Shown in pieces: positions 51,574 through 63,600 of a DNA stretch of 64,000 nucleotides. The translations under genes were made by a program, and so were the position numbers. Under the pieces are notes generated by a model. The model searched no databases. It was not told the DNA's origin and was given only the letters and a program-made list of their open reading frames with translations. The DNA comes from Streptomyces peucetius (GTDB lineage: Bacteria > Actinomycetota > Actinomycetes > Streptomycetales > Streptomycetaceae). The stretch's first letter is position 1; each line of letters starts with the position of its first letter. Where the stretch lies: the NCBI RefSeq assembly GCF_025854275.1, contig NZ_CP107567.1, forward strand, positions 6,758,001 through 6,822,000. The letters run 5' to 3'.

Positions 51574-54500
51574 ATGTTTGACGTCGAGTCGGACCGGACA
51601 TCCGCTTCCGGGACACCCGTGACCGGCGGGCAATCCGGCATCTGGCTTGCCCAGCAGATCGAGCCGGACAGCTCTGCCTACAACATCGTCTTCGCCCTGG
51701 ACCTGCGTGGCGACATCGACCTCGACCGCCTCACCGCCGCCGTACGGCAGGCCGTCGGGGAGGCCGAGTGCCTGCACGTGAGCGTCACGCCGGGGGAGGG
51801 CGGACCGCGTCAGACGGCCGGCGCCGTCTTTGTCGAGGTGCCGGTCGTCGACCTGCGCGGCGTTCCGTCCCCGGAGGAGGCAGCCGCCGGCTGGATGGCC
51901 GCCGACCGCGACCGGCCCGTCGACCTCGCCTGCGGCCCGCTCTTCGCCCAGGCACTGCTCCGGCTCGCGGACGACCGGGTCTGGTGGTACCAGCGCTACC
52001 ACCACATCGTCCTCGACGGCATGGGCGTCGCTCTCGTCACCCGCCGGGCCGGCGAGATCTACACGTCGGGCGAGCAGGCCCCCGCACGCCCCGACTGGTC
52101 CCTCGACCGGCTCGTGGCCGCCGAGCAGGCGTACCGCACCTCCGAGCAGTACGAGGCGGACCGCGCCTGGTGGCGGGAGCGGATGGCCGGCCGGCCCGAG
52201 CCCGTGCGCCTCGTCGAACGCGCCCCGTCCCTCATGGCCCGGCGACTGAGGCGCTCGGCCGAACTGTCCCCCGAAGCGACGGAGCGACTGCGCGCCGCCG
52301 CCGGGCGTGCCGGTGTCCGGCCGTCCCGGCTCCTGGTCGCCGCCGTGGCCGCCTACCTGCACCGCGCAGGCGGAGAGCAGGACCTCGTCCTCGGCCTGCC
52401 GATCGCCGCCCGCCGGGACGCCGTGTCGGCGGCCGTCCCCGGCATGGTCTCCAACATCGTGCCCCTGCGCCTGACCGTCCGCCCCGGTACGACCGGGTCC
52501 GCCCTCGTCGCCGAGGTGCGCGACGCGGTCGCCGACGCGGTGGCGCACGGTCGGTACCGCGCGGAGGACCTGGCCAAGGACCTCGGGCTCGTCGACGGCG
52601 TGCCGGAGCTCGTCGGCCCCACCGTCAACATCCTGCCCCGCCCCGAGGACCTGCGGTTCGCGGACCATCAGGCCGACCTCCGCCCGGAGTGGCTCGGCCC
52701 GGTCAGCGACCTGGCCTTCAGCTTCGCCGAGACCCGGGGCGGCACCGGCGTCGTCGTGCACCTCGACGCGGACGCCGGCGTCTGCGACGAGCGGACTCTC
52801 GGCGACCACGAGCGCCGCTTCCTCGCGCTGCTGCACGCCCTGCTCGAGGACCTCGACCGCCCGGTCGGCCGCATCGAGCTCACGTCCGGCGAGGAACGCT
52901 CCCGCCTGCTCGACGAGTTCGGCGTGGCGCCGCGTGAGGTGCCCGAACTGTCCTGGCCCGCCGCCTTCGAGGCGCGGGTACGCCGCTCGCCCGACTCGGT
53001 CGCACTCGTCCATGAGGACCGGGAGCTGACGTACGCGGAGCTCAACGCCGCCGCCAACCGGCTGGCCCGGCTCCTCGTCTCCCGCGGTGTGCGCGCCGAG
53101 GACGTCGTCGCCGTGGCCCTGCCGCGCTCCCCGGAACTTGTGGTGTCGCTGCTCGCGGTGATGAAGGCCGGCGCCGCCTACCTGCCGCTGGACGCCGACC
53201 ACCCCCAGGACCGGATCGCCTACATGCTGTCCGACGCCGGGGCGCGGACGGTGATCACCGCCCGGGAGCTCGCGGACGCGCTTCCCGACGCGCCGGGCGT
53301 GACGCACGTCGTCGTCGACGACCCGGCCACCGCGGAGACCTGCGCGGCCCTCGACGACACCGACCCGGGTCTGCCGGTCGCCCTGGACCAAGCCGCGTAC
53401 GTCATCTACACCTCCGGCTCCACGGGCCGCCCCAAGGGAGTCGTCGTCCCCCACGACGGTGTCGGCAGCCTCATCGCCACGGCCACCGACCGCATCGGCA
53501 TCACCGACGAGAGCCGCGTCGTGCAGTTCGCCTCCGTCGGCTTCGACGTGACGGTCTGGGACCTGATCATGTCGTTGTGCGTCGGCGGCCGGATCATCGT
53601 CGTCCCCACCGAGCGCCGCGTCGCGGGCCCCGCCCTGACCGAGTACATCGCCCGGCACCGCGCCACGCACATGATCCTTCCCCCGTCGCTCGTCTCGGCG
53701 CTGCCGCAGGAGTGCGAACTGCCCGACGGGGCCGTCCTCGTCGTCGGCACGGAGGCGGTGCCCAGCGAGCTCATCGCCCGCTGGGCCGGCCGGGTCCAGG
53801 TCGTCGTCGCCTACGGCCTCACCGAGGCGAGCGTCAACTCCACGCTGTGGCGCGCCGAGCCAGGCCGCCTTGGCCCCGCCCCGATCGGCCGCCCCGACCC
53901 CAACACCCGGACCTATGTACTCGACACGGCCCTGCGCCCCGTCCCCATCGGCGCCGAGGGGGAGCTGTACGTCGCCGGGCGCGGCCTCGCCCGCGGCTAC
54001 CTGGGCCGTCCCGGGCTGACCTCGGACCGGTTCGTCGCCGACCCGTACGGCGAGCCGGGCACCCGCATGTACCGCACCGGCGACCGGGTCCGCTGGGGCG
54101 CCGACGGCAACCTGGAGTTCCTCGGCCGCGCCGACGGCCAGGTCAAGATCCGCGGCCACCGGATCGAACCGGGCGAGATCGAGAGCGCCTTCATGGCCTG
54201 CGACGGCATCGCCCAGGCCGCCGCACTCGTCCGCGACGACCACCGAGGCGTCAAGCGCCTCGTCGCCTACCTGGTCGGCGACGACGACCGCACGGACACC
54301 GACGCCGCTGTGACCGCCGCCCGCGCCCGGGTCGCGGACTCCCTGCCCGACTACATGGTGCCGTCCGCCGTCGTCGTCCTCGACGGCCCGCTGCCGCTGA
54401 CTCCCAACGGCAAGCTCGACAGGCGCGCCCTGCCCCAGCCCCGCTGGACGGCCATGATCGGCGCGGACGCGCCCACCACCCCCGCCGAGACCGCGCTCGC

Positions 54501-54690
54501 CGCGCTCGTCGCGGACGTCCTCGGACTGCCGTCGGTGGGCGTCCACGACAGTTTCTTCGAACTGGGCGGCGACAGCATCGTCGCCATCCAGCTCGTGAAC
54601 CGCGCCCGCGAGGCCGGACTGACCATCAGCCCGCGCGACGTCTTCCGGCTCCGTACGGTGGCCGCGCTCGCCCGGATCGCCGGCGGGGCG
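51574..54690 (+). other. NRPS module 1: EntF-type C1, A1 (related to A4), T1
   Basis: C1 (residues about 14-430) resembles the N-terminal condensation domain of Ent[19 protein letters not shown] and [15 protein letters not shown], with His143, His144 and Asp148. Such a domain joins an acyl group from another carrier to the first amino acid. A1 (about 450-950) has [11 protein letters not shown] at 612-622 and an unusual YGLTE in place of YGPTE. T1 carries Ser1001. The acyl donor is not visible in the window. Confidence 0.85.
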
Positions 54691-57600
54691 GCGGGCGGCA
54701 CGGAACCCGTGGCCCCGGTCGAGCTCGACGAGGACGCCCTGCCCGTCTCCCCGCTCCAGGAAGGCTTCTTCTTCCACGCCGAGTTCGACGCCGGGTCCGC
54801 CGACCTCTACGTGGTGCAGGAACTCCTCGAACTGGACGGCCACGTCGACCCCGAACGGCTGCGGCAGGCCCTGCAACTGCTCCTGGACCGGCACCCGCTG
54901 CTGCGCGCGTCGTTCCGCCAGCTGCCCGGGGGGCAGGTCGTCCAGCGGCTCGCCGGCCGGGTGACCCTCCCGTGGCGGCAGGCCGACACCTCGAAGACCC
55001 CGCTCGACGACCTGCTGAACGCCGACAGGGCCGAACGGTTCGACCTGGCACGGCCGCCGCTGCTGCGCGCCACCCTGATCCGGGACGGCGGGCGCCACCG
55101 GCTCCTGCTCACCCTGCACCACATCATCGCCGACGGCTGGTCGGTCTCCGTCCTGCTGCGCGAACTGACCGCCGCCTACCAGGGCGAAGACCTGCCCGAG
55201 CCGGTCGCGCCCCAGCCGTTTCTGTCGTGGCTCGCCGCGCGGGACCGGGACGCCGCACGCGACGCGTGGCGGCAAACCCTGTCCGGTCTGGACGAGCCGA
55301 CCCGGCTGCCGGCCCTCTTCCCGGCGACGGACGACGAGCCGGCTCAGGCCAGGCCCGAGCACGTCGACACCCGGCTGCCCGAGGACTTCACCGCCGAACT
55401 GACCGCCTTCGCGCGGACCCACGGCCTCACCCTGAGCACCGTCGTCCACGGCCTGTGGGGTCTGCTCCTCGGTGCGCTCACCGGCAGCGACGACGTCGTC
55501 TTCGGCACCACCGTGTCCGGCCGGACGACCGAGGTCGCCGGGCTGGACACCGCCGTGGGGCTGTTCATCAACACCGTCCCGGCACGGGTGAGCCTGCGCG
55601 CCGACGAGCCGCTCACCGACCTGCTGCGCCGTGTCCAGGACGAGCACGCCGCGCTCCTCGACCACCAGCACCTCGGCCTCGCCGACATCCAGCGGATCGC
55701 GGGCGGCGGCGAACTCTTCGACACGCTCGTCGTGTTCGAGAACTACCCGACCGGTGACATGCCGGCCGGCCGGGAACCGGGCGCGCTGCGCATCACCGGC
55801 GCCGAGGTGTCCGACGCCGTGCACTACCCGCTCGCGCTGATCGTCGAGCCGGGCGACGGCCTGCTGCTGCGGTTCAAGCACGACGCGTCCCGCCTCGACC
55901 AGGTGACCGTGGCCGTGCTCGCCAACCGGTTCACGGCACTGCTGCACACCCTGGTGTCCGAGCCCGGCCGTACGGTCGCCCGCACCGCCCTGCTCTCCGA
56001 CCGCGAGCGCGAGCACCTCACCGAGCTGAACGCCACCGCGCACCCCGTACCCGAGGCCACGCTCGTCTCGCTCGTCGCCGCGCAGGCCGCACGCACCCCC
56101 GATGCCCCGGCCGTCGCCTTCGAGGACACCGCCCTCAGCTACGCGGAGCTCGACCGGCGCGCCGAGGCGCTCGCCCGGCGGCTGCGGGCGCGCGGCGCCG
56201 GCCCGGAGCGGTACGTCGCCGTCGCGGTGCCCCGGTCGGCCGAGCTGATGGTCGCCCTCCTCGGCGTCCTCAAGTCCGGCGCCGCCTACCTGCCCGTCGA
56301 CCTCGACTACCCCTCCGACCGGGTCGCCTTCATGCTCGGCGACTCGGGCGCGCGCACCGTCGTCACCACCGCCGACGCGGCGGGGCGGCTCCCCGCGGTG
56401 GCGGGCCTGGACCACCTGCTCGTCGACTCCGACGAGGACGTCCCCGAAACCACCCCGGCCCGGGCCGCCGGTCCCGACCACCCCGCCTACCTGATCTACA
56501 CCTCCGGCTCCACCGGGCGCCCCAAGGGCGTCGCCGTCACCCACCGGGCCGTCGTCAACCGACTCGCCTGGATGCAGGGGGAGTACGGGCTCGCCGCCGA
56601 CGACCGGGTGCTCCAGAAGACCCCCTCCAGCTTCGACGTGTCCGTGTGGGAGTTCTTCTGGGCCCTGGTCGAGGGCGCGACCGTCGTCCTCGCCCGCCCC
56701 GACGGCCACCGCGACCCCGCCTACCTGGCCGAGCTGATCCACGGCCGGCGGATCACGACGATGCACTTCGTGCCGTCGATGCTGGCCGCGTTCACCCAGG
56801 TCATGGAGAGCGCCGCCGGCACCCCTGACTGGGCGGCGAGCCTGCGCCGGGTGTTCTGCAGCGGCGAGGCGCTGACCGGCGACCAGGCCCGGCGCTGGCG
56901 GGAACTGACCTCCCGGTCCGGGCACGGTCCCGTCCCCCTGCACAACCTCTACGGGCCCACCGAGGCGGCCGTGGACGTGACCTTCTTCCCCTACGAGGGC
57001 GGCACCGACCTCGCCGTCCCCATCGGCCGGCCCGTGTGGAACACCCGGCTGCACGTGCTCGACCCCTTCCTGCGCCCGGTGCCCGACGGGGTCCCCGGCG
57101 AGCTGTACCTCGCGGGCGTCCAGCTGGCGCGGGCCTACCACGACCGTCCGTCGCTGACCGCCGAGCGGTTCGTCGCCGATCCGTTCGGCGGGCCCGGCGA
57201 GCGCATGTACCGCACCGGTGACCTGGTGCGCCGCCGCGTCGACGGCGCCCTCGAATACCTCGGCCGCACCGACCGCCAGGTCAAGATCCGCGGCAACCGC
57301 ATCGAACTGGGCGAGATCGAGGCCGCTCTGGCCGCCCTGCCGGGCGTCGCCCGCGCAGCCGTGATCGTCCGCGACGGCGCACTCCTCGGCTACGCCGTCC
57401 CGGCGCCCGGCGCCGCCGCCCCGGACACCGAGGCCCTGACGGCCGCGCTCGCCGAGGCGCTGCCCGCGACCATGGTGCCGAGCGCCGTAGTCGCCCTCAC
57501 CGAGCTCCCGCTGACCCCCAGCGGCAAACTCGACCAGAACGCCCTGCCGTTGCCCGATCTCGCGCCCCGGGCCGGCGGGCGGGCGCCCCGCGACGAGCGG

Positions 57601-60600
57601 GAGAGCGCTCTGTGCGGGATCTTCACCGATGTCCTCGGAGTCGAGGGAATCGGCGCCGACGACGACTTCTTCATGCTCGGCGGCGACAGCCTCACCTCGA
57701 TCGCCGTCGCCACCAGGGCCCGGGAGACGGGATTGACCATCAGCCCACGTGACGTGTTCGAGCACCGCACCCCCGCCGCGCTCGCCGCCGCCGCACAGGC
57801 CGCACCGCCGCCCGCGCCGGAGCAGCCCGCGCCGGACGCGCCCACGCCCACCGACTCGGTGACGGTCTCCGCCACCGACGCCGGACAGGCCGCAGCCGCC
57901 CTCCAGGCCGTGCTGGCCCAGCAGGCGCAGTCCGGTGCGGCCGTCGACCCCGCCCTGCGGGCCCTGCTCGACCAGCTGACCTCCGCCGCCGCCCCCACCG
58001 CCGAGGAGCCCTCCGCCCCCGCCCCACTGGGCGGACTCGAGCTCTCCCCGGAGGAGACCGCACGCGTCGAGGCCGCCGCGGGCCTGCCGGTCGCGGACAT
58101 CTGGCCGCTCTCCCCGCTCCAGGAGGGCATGTACTTCCACGCCACCTACGACGCGGGCGACGCGCTCGACGTCTACCTGTCCCAGGAGACCCTGGACCTC
58201 GGCCACCGGATCGACGCCGGCCGGCTGCGCGCCGCCTGCCGGGCGCTGCTGGAACGCAACATCAGCCTGCGGGCCGGATTCGCCAGCGACGGCCTCTCCC
58301 GCCCGGTCCAGTTCATCGTGGACGGCGCGGAGATACCGCTCGTCGAGGCCGACCTCTCGGGCCTCTGCGCCGACGAGCAGCGGACCCGGACCGAGGAACT
58401 GCTCGCGGCCGACCGGCGGCAGCGGTTCGACCTGTCCTCGGCCCCGCTGTGCCGGCTGCTGCTGCTCCGGCTCGGCGACGGCCGGGACCGGCTCGTCGTC
58501 ACCCACCACCTGATCCTGTGGGACGGCTGGTCCGCGTGGCTGTTCCTGGAGGAGCTGTTCACCCTGTACGAGCGGGCCGGCGACACCACCGGTCTGCCCG
58601 CGCCCGGCTCGTACCGCGACTACCTGGCCTGGCTGGACGAGCAGGACACCACGACCGCCCTCGACGCCTGGCGCCGGGCACTCTCCGGCTTCGACGAGCC
58701 CACTCTCGTCGCCCCGTCCGGCCGCGACGCCGGGCCCGTGATCCCGGCGGACTACGACGCCGTGCTCACGCGGGAGACCAGCGACCGGCTGCGCGCCCTC
58801 ACCCGGCGGCACGGGCTCACCATGAACACCGTGCTGAACGCGGCCTGGGGCCTGGTGCTCTCGGCGATGACGGGCCGCGACGACGTCGCCTTCGGCACCG
58901 CGGTCGCCGGACGGCCCGCGGACGTGCCGAACGTGGCCGGCATCATCGGCATGTTCCTCAACACCGTCCCGGCGCGGGTGGCCTTCAGCCCGGACGAGCC
59001 CCTGCTCGACCTGCTGCGGCGCATGCAGTCCGAGCGCGCCGCCGTCATGCCGTACGAGTACGTGGGCCTCGGCACCCTTCAGCAGGAGACGGGCCACCGC
59101 AGGCTCTTCGACACCCTGTTCGTGCTGCGCTCCGCCGACGGCGAGGAGCGGGCGGCCGAGCTGCGGCAGCGGCACGGCATCACCGACGTGTCCAACGTCG
59201 ACGGCACGCACTTCCCGCTGACCCTCATCGTCACGCCCGAGACCCGGCTGCGCGTCACCCTGGCCGCCCGCCCCGACCTGTTCGGCGCCGAGGACGCGAG
59301 CACGATCCTCACCCGGTTCACGGCCGTGCTCGACCGGCTCACCGAAGCCCTCGCGGGCGGCGGCCCCACCCCGGCCGCCGGCGTCGACCTGCTGCTCCCC
59401 GACGAGCGTGCCGCGCTGGTCGCCGGCTGGGCGAACAGCCGCGAACCGGTGGCGAACGAGACCGTCGCCGACATGCTCGCGGCCCAGGTCGCCCGCACCC
59501 CGGACGCGGTGGCACTGGTCTTCGGCGAACGCGCCCTCACGTACGCCGAACTGGACGCCCGCATCAACCGGCTGGCCCGGCTGCTGCTCGCACGGGGCGC
59601 CGGACCCGAGAAGGTCGTGGCGCTCGCGCTGCCGCGTTCCCTCGACATGGTCGCCGCGCTCTTCGCCGTACTGCGGACCGGTGCCGCGTACCTGCCGCTC
59701 GACCTCGACCACCCCGCCGACCGGCTGCGGCTGATGGTGGAGGACACGGGGCCGCTGTGCCTGATGTCCACCACCGCCGTCGCCCCGACGCTTCGCGGCG
59801 ACGCCGGCCCCGCCGCGCCCGAACTGCTCCTGGACGACGAGACCGTGGCCGCCGAACTGGCCGCCCTCCCGGGCGGCCGGATCACCGACGCCGAGCGGCC
59901 CGCGTTCGCGCACCACCTGCCGGACCGCCTGGAGCACCCCGCGTACGTCATCTACACCTCCGGCTCGACCGGCCGGCCGAAGGGCGTCGTCACCCCGTAC
60001 CGCGGGCTGACGAACATGCAGCTCAACCACCAGAAGGAGATCTTCGCCCCGGCCATCGCCTCAGCCGGCGGGCGCCGGCTGCGCATCGCGCACACCGTGT
60101 CCTTCGCCTTCGACATGTCCTGGGAGGAGCTGCTCTGGCTCGTCGAAGGCCACGAGGTGCACGTCTGCGACGAGGAGCTGCGCCGCGACGCCGAGGCGCT
60201 CGTCGCCTACTGCGACGAGCACCGCGTCGACGTCGTCAACGTGACACCCACCTACGCCCAGCTGCTCATCGAGGAGGGCCTGCTCGACCGGGACGAGGAG
60301 GCCGGTAAGCACCGTCCCGCGCTGGTCCTGCTCGGGGGCGAGGCCGTCCCCGACACGGTGTGGACAAGGCTGCGCCGCACCGAGGGCACCTACGGCTACA
60401 ACCTGTACGGCCCGACCGAGTACACGATCAACACGCTCGGCGGATCCACCACCGACAGCGCCACCTCCACGGTCGGCGTGCCGATCCGCAACACCCGCGC
60501 CTACGTGCTGGACACGATGCTGCGCCCCGTCCCGCCGGGCTGCCCCGGCGAGCTGTACATCGCCGGCACCGGCCTGGCACGCGGCTACCACGACCGTCCC

Positions 60601-63600
60601 GCCCTGACCGCCGAGCGGTTCGTCGCCGACCCGTTCGGCGAGCCCGGGGAGCGCATGTACCGCACCGGCGACCTCGTACGGCAGCGGCCGGACGGCCTGC
60701 TCGACTTCCTCGGCCGCACCGACGACCAGGTCAAGATCCGCGGCTACCGCATCGAGCTGGGCGAGATCTCCACCGCGCTCTCCGCGCACCCGGAGGTCGC
60801 GCACGCCGCGGTCGTCGTGACGGAGCGGGCGGGCACCAAGCGCCTGGCCGGCTACGTCGTACCGGAGGAGGGGACCGACGGAGGCGAGGGCCTGGTCCAG
60901 CGGCTGCGCGACCACCTGAAGGCCGACCTGCCGGACTACATGGTCCCGTCCGCTCTCGTCACCGTCGAAACGCTGCCCCTGACCGTCAACGGCAAGCTCG
61001 ACGTCAAGGCCCTGCCCGCCCCCGACTTCGCCGGGACCGGACCGAGCCGCGCGCCCCGCACGCCGCGGGAGGAGACGCTCTGCGCGCTCTTCGCCGAGGT
61101 GCTGGGTCTGCCCGAGGACCGCGTCGGTATCGACAGCGACTTCTTCGAGCTGGGCGGCCACTCGCTGCTGGCCACCCGCCTCGTCAGCCGGGCCCGAACC
61201 GCGCTCGACGCGGAGCTGGCCATCCGGGATCTCTTCGAGGCGCCCACCGTCGCGGAGCTGGTGGAGCGCGCCGCCCGGTCCGGCGGCGCCGCCCGCCCGG
61301 CGCTCACGGCCGGCGAGCGGCCGGACGAGCTGCCGCTGTCCCACGCCCAGCAGCGGCTGTGGGTCGTCCAGCAGATCGAGTGCACCTCGGCCGCGTACAA
61401 CTTTCCGCTGGTCATGCGGCTGCGCGGCACCCTCGACACCGAGGCGTGGACCGCCGCCCTCGCCGATGTGACGGCCCGCCACGAAGCCCTGCGCACGGTC
61501 TTCTCCACATCGCCCGACGGCGAGGTGTTCCAGCGCGTCCTGCCCGCCGAGCAGGCACGCCCCGTGGTCGAGCGCGTCCGGGCGGCGGAGGAGGAACTGC
61601 CTGCCGTCATCGACGCGGCCGTGGGCAGGCCGTTCGACCTCGCCGCCGAACTGCCCCTGCGGGCCACGCTCGTGGAGCTGGCGCCCGAGGACCACGTCGT
61701 CGTTTTGCTGCTGCACCACATCACCACCGACGAGTGGTCGGACCGGCCGTTCCTGCGGGACCTGGCCACCGCCTACGCGTCGCGCCTCGACGGCGCGGCA
61801 CCCGACTGGGAGCCGCTGCCCGTCCAGTACGCCGACTACGCCCTGTGGCAGCAGCGGCTGCTCGGCGACCCGGCCGACCGGGGCAGCCTGGCCGCCCGGC
61901 AGCTCGACTACTGGCACACGACGCTGGCCGGGGCCCCGGAGGAGCTGGAACTGCCCACCGACCGGCCCAGGCCCGCCCGCCCGGCGTTCACCGGCGCCGA
62001 GCTCGACATCGACTTCGACGCCCGGGTCCACGAGGGGCTGAAGCGTCTCGCCCGCGAGACCGGCGCCTCCATGTTCATGGTGGTGCACGCGGCCGTCGCC
62101 GCCCTGCTCCACCGCATGGGCGCCGGCACGGACATCCCGCTCGGCTCGCCCATCGCCGGCCGGAGCGACGAGGCGCTGGACGAGCTGGTCGGCTTCTTCG
62201 TCAACACCCTGGTGCTGCGCACCGATGTCAGCGGCGACCCCAGCTTCACCGAGCTGCTCGCCCGGGTCCGCGAGACCGACCTGGCGGCGTTCTCCCACGC
62301 CGACGTGCCGTTCGAGTCCGTCGTCGAGAAGCTCAACCCGACGCGCTCCCTCTCCCGGAACCCGCTGTTCCAGGTGATGGTCGGCTACCACGCCCGCACC
62401 GGCGCCGAGTTGCAACTCCCCGGCCTCGGGCTGGAGTACGTGCCGTTCCGGATCCGCTCAGCGAAGTTCGACCTCGTGTTCAGCTTCACCGAGCACACCC
62501 CGGACGACGGCGGCACCGGCTCGCTGAACTGCCGTCTGGAGTTCGCCACCGAACTGTTCGACGAGGAGACCGCGGAGCGGCTCGGCGACCGGCTCCGCAG
62601 GCTGGTCGCGGCGCTCGTCGCCGCCCCGCGACAGCCCCTGTCGCAGGCGGAGATCCTCGCCGACGACGAACGGCGGCTGGTCCTGGAGGGATTCAACGGC
62701 GCTGCGCGCGAGGTGGACGAGGAGTCGTTCCCGGCCCTGTTCGCGCGGCGGCTCGCCGAGCGGCCCGACGCGGTCGCCGTCGTCGACCGCTCCCGCTCGG
62801 TGACGTACGCGCAGCTCGACGCCCGTGCCAACCGCATCGCCCGGCTGCTCGCCGCGCGCGGTGTCGGTGCGGAGAGCGTGGTCGGCGTGGCCGTGCCCCG
62901 GTCGGCGGACATGATCGCCACGGTGGTCGCCGCGCTGAAGCTGGGCGCCGCGTTCCTGCCGCTCGACCTGGTCCACCCCGGCGACCGCCTCACCTACATG
63001 ATCGAGGACTCGGCGGCGGCCCTCGTGGTCGGCACCGAACCGGTCGCGGGGAAGATCCCCGACGTGGCGGGCGTCCCCGTGCTCCTCCTCGACGCCCCGG
63101 ACACGGCAGCCGAGTCGGACGCGCTGTCCGACGCGCCCCTCGGCGTCGCCCCGATCGCCCTGGACCAGGCCGCGTACGTGATCTACACGTCCGGCTCGAC
63201 CGGCCGGCCGAAGGGTGTGGTCGTGCCCCACGAGGGCATCTCCAGCCTCGTCGCCACGGCCGTCGACCGGATGGGCCTGGAACGCGACAGCCGGGTGCTC
63301 CAGTTCGCGTCGATCGGCTTCGACGTCTTCGCCTTCGAGCTGTCGATGGCCCTGTGCCACGGAGGCCGGCTCGTCCTCATCACCGACGAGGCCCGCGTCG
63401 CCGGACCGGCGCTCACCGACTTCCTCGCGGACCAGCGGATCACGCACATGATCCTGCCTCCGTCCCTGGTGTCGGCGCTGCCGCCCGGCTGCGAACTGCC
63501 CGAGGGGTCGACCGTCCTGGTCGGCACCGAGACCGTGCCGCCGGACCTGTTCGAGCGGTTCGGCGCCACGGCCCACCTGATCTGCGCCTACGGCCTCACC

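Noticed and set aside
51388..60030. An open frame of 2880 codons on the minus strand opposite the NRPS gene
   Set aside because: It mirrors the high-GC third-position bias of the NRPS frame, is extremely rich in Gly, Val, Arg and Gln, has no domain resemblance and no ribosome site. The opposite frame carries perfect NRPS motifs throughout.
61141..61165. LGGHS versus LGGDS in the carrier domains as proof of epimerization after T1 and T2
   Set aside because: LGGDS carriers often precede epimerization domains, but no such domain follows T1 or T2 here; the signature alone is not evidence.
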